A DNA stretch of 39,907 nucleotides from Candidatus Nomurabacteria bacterium UBA5155 (GCA_002413705.1 DHXN01000013.1:12709-52615), one strand, 5' to 3'. Counted from the stretch's first letter, positions 1-6,934 are shown. Program-made: numbers and translations. Notes: generated by a model not told the origin, from the sequence alone.

Positions 1-253
1 TTTTTATATTTGTGCGGCTACAGCATCCAATAGCCCGCAATCCTATCTAAATCTCTGTATGACTACGAGCTAAATAAGACGTCAATACTTTCTTGGACAA
101 AGACTGTCTCATACTGTCATATTGATACTGAAAATATTGAATTTTTGACAAATCTGGGGATAACTGTGTGCGTAAGAGGGATAACGGACGACTTTTATTG
201 ATACCTTATTTATTGTCTCTTTATAAAACCTTTATGTTGTATATGTATAATAG

Positions 254-269
254 TGTTACATGTGGAACA
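254..269. promoter_or_regulatory. Second, degenerate parS-like site
   Basis: The 16-mer TGTTACATGTGGAACA matches the parS consensus at 13 of 16 positions. It lies exactly 25 bp upstream of the perfect site, which suggests a tandem ParB-binding array. On its own it would be weak; the adjacency to an exact site is the main support. Confidence 0.5.
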
Positions 270-271
270 GT

Positions 272-301
272 GGTAAAGTGTTTCACGTGAAACACTTTAC
301 C
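272..301. promoter_or_regulatory. parS: parS centromere site in a perfect 30-bp palindrome
   Basis: The core TGTTTCACGTGAAACA at 279-294 is identical to the 16-bp parS consensus bound by ParB (Spo0J) in bacteria. The symmetry extends outward to a perfect 30-bp palindrome with arms starting GGTAAAG and ending CTTTACC. It lies directly before the yraN ATG at 303, so it would also be transcribed in that gene's leader. ParB loading sites cluster near oriC in most bacteria. No parA or parB is in the window. Confidence 0.85.
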
Positions 302-302
302 T

Positions 303-674
303 ATGATTAGAGTATTTACTTCAAAAACCCAACAATTAGGGCAAATAGGAGAAGAAAAAGCCGTACTGTTTCTCATGAAACAGGGTTTTACTGTGATCGA
401 ACGCAATATTCACAATAAACATGGAGAAATAGATATTTTTGCTGAAAAAGAGGGGGTCGCATATTTTTTTGAAGTAAAATCAGGAAAACAGGGAAGTTGG
501 TTCAATCCGGCAGACAATCTGACAAAAGAGAAACTCTGGAAGTTTTCTAGGACAGCCGAGTATTATTCGATAGGGATTGGTTTAAAAGACTATACATTAC
601 AAGGTATAGTCGTGTTGTTATCGCAAAATGAAAATAGAGAAGCACAAGTCGACATAATAGACCTTTATTTATAA
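303..674 (+). CDS. yraN: YraN/UPF0102 family endonuclease-like protein
   Basis: This 123-residue protein belongs to the YraN (UPF0102) family, small proteins with a restriction-endonuclease/Holliday-junction-resolvase fold whose biological role is still unsettled. The family signature is visible: G-x-x-G-E-x-x-A near residues 14-20, then N-x-x-x-x-x-G-E-I-D-I (about 36-46), and F-E-V-K (about 56-59). These supply the acidic and lysine residues of the PD-(D/E)XK-type core. The length is normal for the family. The ATG at 303 follows the parS palindrome by one base, and there is no clear Shine-Dalgarno sequence. In many bacteria yraN lies near housekeeping genes, which fits an origin-proximal position. 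Confidence 0.85.
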   Translation: MIRVFTSKTQQLGQIGEEKAVLFLMKQGFTVIERNIHNKHGEIDIFAEKEGVAYFFEVKSGKQGSWFNPADNLTKEKLWKFSRTAEYYSIGIGLKDYTLQGIVVLLSQNENREAQVDIIDLYL

Positions 675-727
675 ACACAGTTCTGCTACTATACCTTAAC
701 TAGGCTCTCTACAGTCTAGAGATACAT

Positions 728-800
728 CGGGATGTGGTGTAACGGCTAACATGCCTCTTTTGGGAAGAGGTGACTCAGGGTTCGAATCCCTGCATCCCGA
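728..800 (+). tRNA. tRNA-Pro (TGG)
   Basis: A full cloverleaf can be folded. The acceptor stem CGGGATG (728-734) pairs with CATCCCG (793-799), followed by discriminator A800. The anticodon stem CCTCT/AGAGG encloses loop TTTGGGA, giving anticodon TGG with G37, and the T-arm reads GGGTTCGAATCCC. A C1-G72 first pair is typical of bacterial tRNA-Pro. CCA is not encoded. The ATG of the next gene begins two bases after the discriminator. Confidence 0.93.
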
Positions 801-801
801 C

Positions 802-1536
802 ATGGAAAAAATGCCCACTTTCTCTAATAACGAGGGTGAAAAAGAGCCAATTCTTATAGGTACAAATAAGGAAGAGATGCTTTCGGCTCAAGAGTTTATT
901 TTTAAATCATTTATAGAAAGTCGTTTGTATTTGTTGTTTGAAGAAGGGTTGAAAAACAATAATTATTCACCTGAAGAGATAGATGAAATTAGTGAAAGAC
1001 TCAATGATTTTTCTGTTGATGAGAAAAAGAGAATATTATCATTGACACATGAGTCAAAAAATAGAGTATTGCGAACTTTTAAGGAGAGAATGGAAAAACA
1101 GCATATTCCCGCTAAAGATTTGGTAGATACTCTTAAAAGATTGTCAGATCAATTTGGTTTTCAAGTAGCGTATCATTGCTCTAATGAAAATATTACTGCC
1201 AGCCAAAAGAAGGAATTTACCGGCCAAACAGTAGAATGGGTAGATTCATGGAAGATTAGCGGTACGGAAATGGATCACAGGTTCGATGATAAAAAAATGG
1301 CCTATTTCAGTTTTGATTATGAACATTTGTACAGAGTAAAAAATCCCCGCTATTTGTATCTTGTAAGAGTACGCGATCAAAAAGATACTGGTTTTCATAC
1401 AGATATTGGTAATAATTGGGGGACTGCTCAAGGACTTGATGTCATAGATCAAATCGATCTTAAAGAAGTTGATCAGTTCGTTGATTCTACTTTGGAGGAA
1501 TACAAAGAAAACCACATAAAAAAAGACGCAGCATAA
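802..1536 (+). CDS. Hypothetical protein adjoining tRNA-Pro
   Basis: No family is recognised. From ATG 802 the product is 244 residues, charged and soluble, with no signal peptide or membrane segment. The N-terminal half (about 30-110) looks helical and rich in Glu and Lys. The C-terminal half (about 115-235) has alternating hydrophobic residues, including Y-H-C-S and W-V-D-S-W stretches and an aromatic-rich Y-F-S-F-D-Y segment, which suggests an alpha/beta domain. A longer reading frame extends back through tRNA-Pro and was rejected. The chosen ATG lies two bases after the tRNA's last base with no ribosome-binding site, so the mRNA could be produced by tRNA 3' processing. Later ATGs at 811 and 877 are alternatives. 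Confidence 0.7.
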   Translation: MEKMPTFSNNEGEKEPILIGTNKEEMLSAQEFIFKSFIESRLYLLFEEGLKNNNYSPEEIDEISERLNDFSVDEKKRILSLTHESKNRVLRTFKERMEKQHIPAKDLVDTLKRLSDQFGFQVAYHCSNENITASQKKEFTGQTVEWVDSWKISGTEMDHRFDDKKMAYFSFDYEHLYRVKNPRYLYLVRVRDQKDTGFHTDIGNNWGTAQGLDVIDQIDLKEVDQFVDSTLEEYKENHIKKDAA

Positions 1537-1553
1537 TCTGCCGCGCCTAAGCC

Positions 1554-1859
1554 TTATTGGTTAGCTATTCTATAGTTAACCCAAAGGATACAAGGTATCG
1601 TTTTCTTTTCTTGTTTCTCTAACCATCTTAGCAAGGCTGGAGATTCTGCAAGCGATTTTGATACCAATTTTTTCAGTACTATTCTTTTCGGTCTCTTTTT
1701 GAACTCTTTATTGAATAATGTGTGTTCAAAAAGTTGTTTACTGAGACTCATGTTTGCAATCGCATCTACGGTTTCTTTTGGAGGAGCGTGTATTTTTTCA
1801 TTTTCCCCAAAATTTCCTTCGTTTAGCGACCACAATACTTTGGTAACAAGATCTAACAT
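1554..1859 (-). CDS. Hypothetical protein, 101 aa
   Basis: The family is not recognised. The product is small, basic and soluble (101 residues), and probably helical: L-S-K-Q-L-F-E-H (about 38-45) is followed by a Lys/Arg-rich stretch and L-L-R-W-L-E-K-Q-E-K-K (about 76-86). Reality as a gene is supported by a near-consensus sigma-70 promoter directly upstream at 1889-1916. It converges on the preceding plus-strand hypothetical with an 17-base gap, and it is transcribed away from tRNA-Gly. Confidence 0.6.
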   Translation of the reverse strand: MLDLVTKVLWSLNEGNFGENEKIHAPPKETVDAIANMSLSKQLFEHTLFNKEFKKRPKRIVLKKLVSKSLAESPALLRWLEKQEKKTIPCILWVNYRIANQ

Positions 1860-1888
1860 CGTTATGTGGTTTTGTAAGGTGCTGCTAT

Positions 1889-1916
1889 ATTATACTTAAA
1901 TTAAGACTTTTGTCAA
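1889..1916 (-). promoter_or_regulatory. Consensus sigma-70 promoter for the 101-aa gene
   Basis: Read on the minus strand, TTGACA (1911-1916) and TATAAT (1889-1894) are separated by 16 bp. Both hexamers match consensus perfectly. The predicted start leaves a leader of roughly 25 nt before the ATG at 1859. Confidence 0.75.
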
Positions 1917-1933
1917 CTTTTGTTTAAATGTCA

Positions 1934-1962
1934 TTGATAAAAGGCCATATTTCTGATAGCAT
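1934..1962 (+). promoter_or_regulatory. Probable promoter of tRNA-Gly
   Basis: TTGATA (1934-1939) and TAGCAT (1957-1962) are separated by 17 bp, and the tRNA begins 10 bases further on. Each hexamer is imperfect, so the call rests on spacing and position. Confidence 0.45.
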
Positions 1963-1971
1963 AAAGATCAA

Positions 1972-2042
1972 GCGGGTATAGTTTAGTGGTAGAATGACAC
2001 ACTTCCAATGTGTAGACCAGGGTTCGATTCCCTGTACCCGCA
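1972..2042 (+). tRNA. tRNA-Gly (TCC)
   Basis: The acceptor GCGGGTA (1972-1978) pairs with TACCCGC (2035-2041), followed by discriminator A2042. The anticodon arm ACAC/GTGT encloses loop CTTCCAA, giving anticodon TCC. The T-arm carries GGTTCGATTCC. The 3' portion from 2021 onward is duplicated 1,200 bp downstream, so this tRNA marks an integration or duplication site. Confidence 0.94.
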
Positions 2043-2086
2043 CAGCTCAGGCCGATGTCGAGGCCCTATATTTTGTAAGGGTTTTT
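2021..2086 (+). repeat. Direct repeat copy 1 (tRNA-Gly 3' end + terminator)
   Basis: This 66-bp segment starts in the tRNA-Gly T-arm and runs through the acceptor end, a CTCAGGCCGATGTCGA motif and a CCCT...AGGG-TTTTT terminator-like hairpin. It recurs at 3221-3286 with one mismatch (C2025 versus A3225). The left boundary at the T-loop is typical of tRNA-targeting attachment sites (known for phage and island integrases; inferred here). Confidence 0.9.
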
Positions 2087-2087
2087 T
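2064..2087 (+). terminator. tRNA-Gly terminator-like hairpin
   Basis: CCCT and AGGG flank an AT-rich loop and are followed by six Ts. The stem is short, so this is probably a weak intrinsic terminator for tRNA-Gly. It is duplicated inside the downstream repeat at about 3264-3286. Confidence 0.5.
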
Positions 2088-2152
2088 GTATATTTGTATA
2101 GTCAAAAAATACCACACCCCCTCCGAGAATCGAACCATATAAAAAATACTGT

Positions 2153-2158
2153 TATACT
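2153..2158 (+). promoter_or_regulatory. Extended -10 promoter of first GNAT gene
   Basis: TGTTATACT (extended -10 with TATACT at 2153-2158) ends 7 bases before the ATG at 2166, so transcription is predicted to begin at or next to the start codon. This position also argues against the longer reading frame starting at 2094. Confidence 0.6.
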
Positions 2159-2165
2159 TTCTTAT

Positions 2166-2705
2166 ATGGAATCACTTCACAATAATGATATTGAACTAAA
2201 AAACCTGGAAATGAAAAATGCTTCAGAGATTTTCAGACTGACAGATAAGAATAGAGCTTATTTAAAGAAGACACTTCCATGGCTCGACGGTACGACAAAG
2301 GTAGAAGATACTGAGAAATTCATCACTGATTCTTTGCAGAAACAGTCAGAAGGGAAACAGGCTATTTTTGAGATATGGTATCAAAATGTATTAGTCGGCT
2401 TAGTAGATTTTCATGAAATAAGTGAGAGTAGGAAAAGTGCATTAATTGGCTACTGGCTTGATGAAGAATATCAAGGGAAAGGAGTAATGACTGAAGCAAC
2501 AAAGCTTCTTGTTAAGTATGGATTTGATACGCTAGGTCTCAATAGAATTGAAATTAATTGTTCAACTGAAAATCCTAAAAGTGGTGTAGTCGCAAAACGT
2601 TTAGGATTTACAAAAGAAGGAGTATCAAGGCAAGCAGCTTTGTTGTATGGAAAGTTTGAAGACTTGGAAGTCTGGAGCTTATTGAGAAGTGAATTTACTT
2701 ATTAA
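2166..2705 (+). CDS. GNAT acetyltransferase, RimJ/RimL-like
   Basis: This 179-residue protein is a Gcn5-related N-acetyltransferase of the RimJ/RimL-type branch, which acetylates protein N-termini or small amines using acetyl-CoA. The acetyl-CoA-binding motif is visible as Y-W-L-D-E-E-Y-Q-G-K-G-V-M-T-E-A (around residues 97-112), followed by N-R-I-E-I-N-C and the motif-B helix N-x-x-S-x-x-V-A-K-R-L-G-F. The substrate cannot be told from sequence. The start at 2166 follows a TATACT box by 7 nt; an upstream in-frame extension would run through a tRNA-fragment-like sequence. It is the first cargo gene between the 66-bp direct repeats and is followed by a second GNAT one base after its stop. Confidence 0.9.
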   Translation: MESLHNNDIELKNLEMKNASEIFRLTDKNRAYLKKTLPWLDGTTKVEDTEKFITDSLQKQSEGKQAIFEIWYQNVLVGLVDFHEISESRKSALIGYWLDEEYQGKGVMTEATKLLVKYGFDTLGLNRIEINCSTENPKSGVVAKRLGFTKEGVSRQAALLYGKFEDLEVWSLLRSEFTY

Positions 2706-2706
2706 T

Positions 2707-3165
2707 ATGAATAAATTAGTAATCAGAGATCTCAAAAAAGAGGACATTGAAGCTATAGAAAATATCTACGCCCTATACTGGCCAGACCAAAAGTTCCGAG
2801 AAAGACTTTCTTCTCGACTAAAAGATGGCAGTGTTGCCTGTTTAGTAGCCGAAAATAACGGAGAAGTTGTTGGTGTGTCGGGATTCAGAAAAGCACCCGA
2901 ACATATGATTGAATTTACTAAGACCAATAATCCTGCAGAGTTGTATATTCTTGCGGTCAAAGATCGTCAGCAGGGGATCGGAAAGGCACTAGTCGAAAAA
3001 GCGTTAAAAGATATTAAAAATTTGAACTACACTGAAGTTGTTCTCTATAGCGGAGAAACACATCAAGATTCTTGGAGCTTTTACGACCATCTTAATTTTG
3101 AAAGAGTGGCACCTTCGACTGCTCCGAACGGGGAACTGGGACAAATTTGGAGAATATTAGTTTAA
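2707..3165 (+). CDS. GNAT family N-acetyltransferase
   Basis: This second GNAT protein of 152 residues starts one base after the stop of the first, so the two are probably translationally coupled. The acetyl-CoA pyrophosphate-binding loop reads R-Q-Q-G-I-G-K-A-L-V (about residues 83-92), preceded by the strand A-E-L-Y-I-L-A-V and followed by S-W-S-F-Y-D-H-L-N-F, the usual C-terminal Y-x-x-x-x-F element. The acceptor substrate is unknown. The two GNATs are not close relatives of each other by eye. Together they form the cargo of the tRNA-Gly-flanked segment. An earlier in-frame non-ATG start would overlap the first gene and was not chosen. Confidence 0.88.
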   Translation: MNKLVIRDLKKEDIEAIENIYALYWPDQKFRERLSSRLKDGSVACLVAENNGEVVGVSGFRKAPEHMIEFTKTNNPAELYILAVKDRQQGIGKALVEKALKDIKNLNYTEVVLYSGETHQDSWSFYDHLNFERVAPSTAPNGELGQIWRILV

Positions 3166-3175
3166 TAGAGTTCTC

Positions 3176-3243
3176 AAAAACCTATATTTTTCAACCCTAC
3201 CCCTCAGGGCCGATGTCGATGGTTAGATTCCCTGTACCCGCAC
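3176..3243 (+). repeat. tRNA-3'-end-like element, copy A
   Basis: This roughly 68-bp element aligns end to end with 7018-7085. The shared order is A5, CTATATTTT, CTACCC, TCAGGG, GATG, GGTT-GATTCC (T-arm) and TACCCGCAC (acceptor 3' end). It lacks any 5' half of a tRNA, so it is not a functional tRNA gene. Its right part overlaps direct-repeat copy 2. It lies immediately after the GNAT cargo. Confidence 0.75.
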
Positions 3244-3286
3244 AGCTCAGGCCGATGTCGAGGCCCTATATTTTGTAAGGGTTTTT
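3221..3286 (+). repeat. Direct repeat copy 2 (tRNA-Gly 3' end + terminator)
   Basis: Sixty-five of 66 bases are identical to 2021-2086, at an offset of exactly 1,200 bp. The T-loop C is replaced by A (GGTTAGATTCC). It includes the acceptor end, the CTCAGGCCGATGTCGA motif and the terminator-like hairpin, but no upstream tRNA sequence. It therefore looks like the right junction of an inserted segment. Confidence 0.9.
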
Positions 3287-3449
3287 ACGTATTTGACGTA
3301 GTATCTTTTCAACTTATCCCCATATTTTTATATACGAAATATAATTCCAGTTATATACTTGACATAAGATATAAGTCTATTTTTTTCTAGCATTTTTTCA
3401 GAAGTGAAAGGTAGTTCATATATTTTTAATAAATAATTTTTTATAGTAT

Positions 3450-4640
3450 ATGAATGTATTGTATCGCGTGCTTAAGGTATGTGGAGTGTCCGCAGTCGCT
3501 TTTGTATTATTTGCCTCAGTCAAGATTGCCTTTGCAACCCCTCCTACGTCTTCATACACTCCTGGACAAACTCTTGCTCCGGGATGTACGCCTGGGACGA
3601 CAAACTGTACGGTCAATCCCTATGCTGCATCGGGTGTCAACGCTGACATCACATCCCTCACTGCAATCACCACACCTCTTTCAATTGCAGAAGGTGGTAG
3701 TGGTGCAAGTACCTTGACGAGTAATGCAGTACTGCTTGGCAATGGTACCTCAGCATTGCAAGCCGTTGGGCCGGGTACGGCCTATCAAGTCTTCCGTACT
3801 CCTTCCGGTGGGGGAGCGGCAACGTTTGGCGCCATCGATCTTTCTCAGGGAGCTGCAGTAATAAATGCGCTATCACCATTGAATGGCGGCACCGGCCTCA
3901 CCTCTATCACCGCTAACTCATTGTTGTATGCATCAGGTACGAACACTATCGCGGCACTTCCTTCGAGTACTGACGGATTTGTCCTAACCCTTGTTGGCGG
4001 AGTGCCAAGCTGGCTAGCAGCGACTGGTGGTACTGCCTATACGGCAGGCAACGGGCTAACCTTAACCGGCAGTCAGTTTACTGTTAACCAAAGTCAGCTC
4101 GACCTTAGTAGTATCGGAGGCACACTTCCGGTCACTAGTGGTGGCACGGGAGTAAATAGTGCTTTCACGCAAGGATCAATTGTCTTTGCCGGGGCAAGTG
4201 GTGTTTTTTCACAGAACAATTCAAATCTCTTTTGGGACAATACCAACAATGCGCTGCAGGTAGCGGGCACGGTTGCGGCAAATCATGTCAAAGGATTAGG
4301 AAGCGCGCCGACCATCGTGGCAAGTACGGGAGCAGGAACGGGCGGGCTGACTGCACCCACTGTCACGGTCAATGGCACTGATACTGCCGGTACTATCACT
4401 TTGACGACTGGTAACGGCGTGCTTAGCTTGGGGGCAACCGTATTCACCTTGACCTTTGCTACCCCTTACAGTACCGCTCCGAATGTCATTTTCTCTCCCG
4501 CCAATGCCGTCACCGCAGCGCTGAGTGGTGCCACTGGCGTGTTCGTCAACAGTACTACTTCAACCTTCGGATTCATTTCCGGCACTGCGGCACTGACGAC
4601 ACTCACAACGTACCAGTGGACATATGAAGTAATTCAATAA
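3450..4640 (+). CDS. Secreted surface protein with tail-fibre-like repeats
   Basis: This 396-residue protein has a Sec-type signal peptide: a short basic N-terminus, a hydrophobic stretch at about 12-28, and a likely cut after A-F-A near 30. The mature part begins with P-P-T-S-S-Y-T-P-G-Q-T-L and C-T-P-G-T-T-N-C. Then come low-complexity Gly/Thr/Ser/Ala repeats of the type L-x-x-A-x-G-G-T-G-x-x-S-x-x-x-N-S-L-L-Y, which resemble phage tail-fibre and beta-solenoid shafts. The C-terminal roughly 80 residues look like a compact beta domain. It is probably a cell-surface or adhesion protein; the function is not established. GC content is higher than in the flanking tRNA region. The next gene starts 2 bases after its stop. 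Confidence 0.8.
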   Translation: MNVLYRVLKVCGVSAVAFVLFASVKIAFATPPTSSYTPGQTLAPGCTPGTTNCTVNPYAASGVNADITSLTAITTPLSIAEGGSGASTLTSNAVLLGNGTSALQAVGPGTAYQVFRTPSGGGAATFGAIDLSQGAAVINALSPLNGGTGLTSITANSLLYASGTNTIAALPSSTDGFVLTLVGGVPSWLAATGGTAYTAGNGLTLTGSQFTVNQSQLDLSSIGGTLPVTSGGTGVNSAFTQGSIVFAGASGVFSQNNSNLFWDNTNNALQVAGTVAANHVKGLGSAPTIVASTGAGTGGLTAPTVTVNGTDTAGTITLTTGNGVLSLGATVFTLTFATPYSTAPNVIFSPANAVTAALSGATGVFVNSTTSTFGFISGTAALTTLTTYQWTYEVIQ

Positions 4641-4642
4641 TT

Positions 4643-5815
4643 ATGAAGAAATATTCCCCCCGTCTTATCGCCGTTGTGCTGTTGGTTATAGTGAGCGTTG
4701 CACCCTTTATTACATTTGCTGCAACGATTGGTACTATCGACACGACGTACAAATACGCTTGGAGTGAAAATCTGGGTTGGATTAATTTCGGTACCCCAGA
4801 AGGAAACGTCACAGTCACCGATACTCAACTCAATGGCTATGCCTGGAACCAAAACACCGGTTGGATCAACCTAAATGTTTCCACTGCCACGCACGTTATC
4901 AATGATGGACAGGGCAATCTGTCGGGCTATGCCTGGGGAGAAGGCATTGGCTATATCAATTTTTCCGGCGTGACCATTGATTCATCAGGATACTTCCATG
5001 GCAACGCCACATCAACCCTCTCTGGCAGGATCAGTTTCAATTGTCTCAACACTAATAGTTGTGGTAACAGTAACTTCAGCACTAAGACCAATTGGCAGGC
5101 TGCTGTCCCTGTGGTATCTGCTGGTAGCGGAGGATATGTTTCAGGAGGCAGTTCCGGTGGCGGCTACGTGCCAAACACCTCGGTTCCTTCCCTCACCCCT
5201 TCTACATCCCCAACATCTTCCATTGTTTCTGTTCCATCAGTTGCTTTTTTACTGCAGCTTGGCGACAGTGATCCTGCAGTGAAAGCACTGCAGGTATTTC
5301 TCAACACCCACGGATATCCAGTCACTGCCTCTGGCAGAGGCTCTGCGGGAAAAGAAATAGACCACTTTGGTGTTTTCACCAAAGCGGCATTGAAAAAGTT
5401 TCAGCAGGCAAGCAACGATCCTGGGGTAATTTCCGAACTCGGTACGCTGGGACCAAAGACACAAGCCTATATCGCTAGTTTTTCAACTGGTATTCAAGCT
5501 GATAATGTAGTTCCGGCTGTCGTTGCCACCTGCCCGCCGTATCTCACTACCTATATAAAAAAAGGAGGCGCTAATAATGCAACTGAAGTGAAAAAGCTGC
5601 AAGCATTTCTTATGCAGTATCAGGGATTTACATCGCTTGGAGTGACCGGTATATATGATCAGCCCACATTTGCTGCTGTTCTGGCATTTCAGACAAAATA
5701 CAAAAACGACATCCTAGTGCCGTGGAAATTAAGGACAGCCACGGGGTATGTGTACAAGACGACCGAGAACAAGATAAATCAGCTGTATTGTGGGTATCAG
5801 TCAAAAAGTTCTTAA
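4643..5815 (+). CDS. Secreted protein, YAW-GWI repeats plus PG-binding domains
   Basis: This 390-residue exported protein has a signal peptide at about 1-26 (cleavage near T-F-A-A). It contains three copies of a repeat of the form Y-A-W-x-x-x-x-G-W/Y-I-N-F/L (residues about 33-110), a cysteine pair, and a Gly/Ser/Pro/Thr-rich linker (about 155-195). Two regions resemble peptidoglycan-binding domain 1 (L-x-x-G-D-S-D-P-A-V-K-A-L-Q, about 203-278, and A-T-E-V-K-K-L-Q-A-F-L, about 310-375). Such domains anchor proteins to the cell wall. The N-terminal repeats recur in the 21697-22794 protein. It is probably co-transcribed with the preceding gene. The ligand of the repeat domain is unknown. Confidence 0.85.
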   Translation: MKKYSPRLIAVVLLVIVSVAPFITFAATIGTIDTTYKYAWSENLGWINFGTPEGNVTVTDTQLNGYAWNQNTGWINLNVSTATHVINDGQGNLSGYAWGEGIGYINFSGVTIDSSGYFHGNATSTLSGRISFNCLNTNSCGNSNFSTKTNWQAAVPVVSAGSGGYVSGGSSGGGYVPNTSVPSLTPSTSPTSSIVSVPSVAFLLQLGDSDPAVKALQVFLNTHGYPVTASGRGSAGKEIDHFGVFTKAALKKFQQASNDPGVISELGTLGPKTQAYIASFSTGIQADNVVPAVVATCPPYLTTYIKKGGANNATEVKKLQAFLMQYQGFTSLGVTGIYDQPTFAAVLAFQTKYKNDILVPWKLRTATGYVYKTTENKINQLYCGYQSKSS

Positions 5816-5875
5816 AAAATATTTCCTCGAACATCGGAATTAATTGTATATTTGTCGGCGCGGCTTGGTGATAGC

Positions 5876-6931
5876 TTACTGCACTTTCCGATACCTCGTC
5901 GTTCTGCCTTGCCCGATACGCTCAATCTTTTTGAGACGAAGGAGAGTATCAATTGCTTGGGAGACGGTAGGGCGGGCGACGCCAGTTTGTTTTGCAGTGT
6001 CTCCCGGTGTTGCTTCTGATACTGTTTCAAGATACTGCCAGACCGCAAGCTGCTTCGGCGACAGCAGCTTCTCGATATTTTCCTTTGAGAGCAATTCAAT
6101 CGCCTGCTTCGATTGTGTCAGTACGATGTTCAAAAAGAATTCAAGCCACGGCGTGATATTGGGCATGTCTGTTTTCAATGTCTTTTGGCTTTTTCTGAGG
6201 GCAAGGTAGTAGTCAGCCTTGTTGTCCTCGATAAGCTTTTCATGCGATACGTAGGGCATGTAGATATAACCTGCCTGCAATAGTAGGAGATTGGTCAATA
6301 TACGCGACAATCTACCGTTGCCATCTTGGAATGGGTGAATATTGAGAAACTCGACAAGAAAGTTTGCGATGACAAGTAATGGATGGATTTTCTGCAGCGC
6401 AATCGCTTCCTGTGTCCATTCCACCAATTCCTGCATTTCCTTTGGAGTCAGCCACGCAGGTGTTGTGTCGAATAATATACCGATGGACTTTCCTGTACCG
6501 TCTATCATCTCAACCTTGTTCTCACCCTTTTTATACTCACCGCGGTGTAAGGTATCCTTCTCGACATACTTCAATAGCTCGCGATGCAAATGCTTGATGG
6601 TGCTTTCCGAAAGGGGTATTTTTGCTGATGCACTAAATACATTCTCAAGCAATTCGTAGTATCCTTGCACTTCCTGGGTATCTCTGTCAGCAAACTTCTG
6701 CATCGAAAGACCGCGCATCATGTTCTCGATGTCCTCGTCCGAAAGCTTTGATCCTTCGATACGAGTCGATGCCCCTGTTGAAGTGACGAGCACCGATCGT
6801 TTCAATCGCCCCAGTGCCTGAGGATTTAATGTCGCTCCGCCGACCCAGCGGCCCTTCAACTCATCAACCTGATTGATCAATGACCATAGGCTTTGGGGGA
6901 TATTCTGTATGCGTTTATTGTATTGGTTCAT
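5876..6931 (-). CDS. Fic family protein (intact active site)
   Basis: This 351-residue Fic-domain protein would transfer AMP or a related nucleotide to target hydroxyls. The catalytic motif H-P-F-Q-D-G-N-G-R at 199-207 is complete. An inhibitory-helix motif S-T-R-I-E-G lies at 55-60, N-terminal to the Fic fold (class II arrangement), so activity is probably autoinhibited. The C-terminal roughly 60 residues (about 289-351) form a winged helix with A-K-Q-T-G-V-A-R-P-T-V-S-Q-A-I-D as recognition helix, suggesting DNA binding and self-regulation. An inverted repeat (6935-6971) covers its promoter. It is a single gene with no obvious antitoxin partner. The target protein is unknown. Confidence 0.92.
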   Translation of the reverse strand: MNQYNKRIQNIPQSLWSLINQVDELKGRWVGGATLNPQALGRLKRSVLVTSTGASTRIEGSKLSDEDIENMMRGLSMQKFADRDTQEVQGYYELLENVFSASAKIPLSESTIKHLHRELLKYVEKDTLHRGEYKKGENKVEMIDGTGKSIGILFDTTPAWLTPKEMQELVEWTQEAIALQKIHPLLVIANFLVEFLNIHPFQDGNGRLSRILTNLLLLQAGYIYMPYVSHEKLIEDNKADYYLALRKSQKTLKTDMPNITPWLEFFLNIVLTQSKQAIELLSKENIEKLLSPKQLAVWQYLETVSEATPGDTAKQTGVARPTVSQAIDTLLRLKKIERIGQGRTTRYRKVQ

Positions 6932-6934
6932 ATG

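Larger units (their letters stand above)
1..302. other. Non-coding, possible origin-proximal region
   Basis: No convincing gene is present. The stretch is AT-rich. It holds a DnaA-box-like 9-mer on the minus strand (TTATCCCCA, 155-163, one mismatch from TTATCCACA), a consensus -10 hexamer TATAAT at 246-251, and two parS-like sites immediately before yraN. An origin region is an inference resting mainly on parS. No dnaA or dnaN lies inside the window, although either could lie upstream of base 1. Confidence 0.4.

Noticed and set aside
751..801. N-terminal extension of the 244-aa protein through tRNA-Pro
   Set aside because: It reads through the tRNA sequence itself.
2094..2165. N-terminal extension of the first GNAT protein
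   Set aside because: It overlaps an inverted T-arm-like sequence and the TATACT promoter; the GNAT domain is complete from 2166.
3221..3242. A second tRNA-Gly gene
   Set aside because: Only the T-arm 3' side and acceptor end are present; no 5' acceptor, D-arm or anticodon arm precede it, and the T-loop C is mutated.
3314..3322. DnaA box in the intergenic region before the surface proteins
   Set aside because: The same one-mismatch 9-mer occurs by chance here without clustering or parS; it also weakens the value of the box at 155-163.
5164..5464. Long minus-strand reading frames opposite the surface proteins and recJ
   Set aside because: They lie wholly opposite well-supported genes, have no start signals and encode low-complexity sequence; they are shadows of the other strand.
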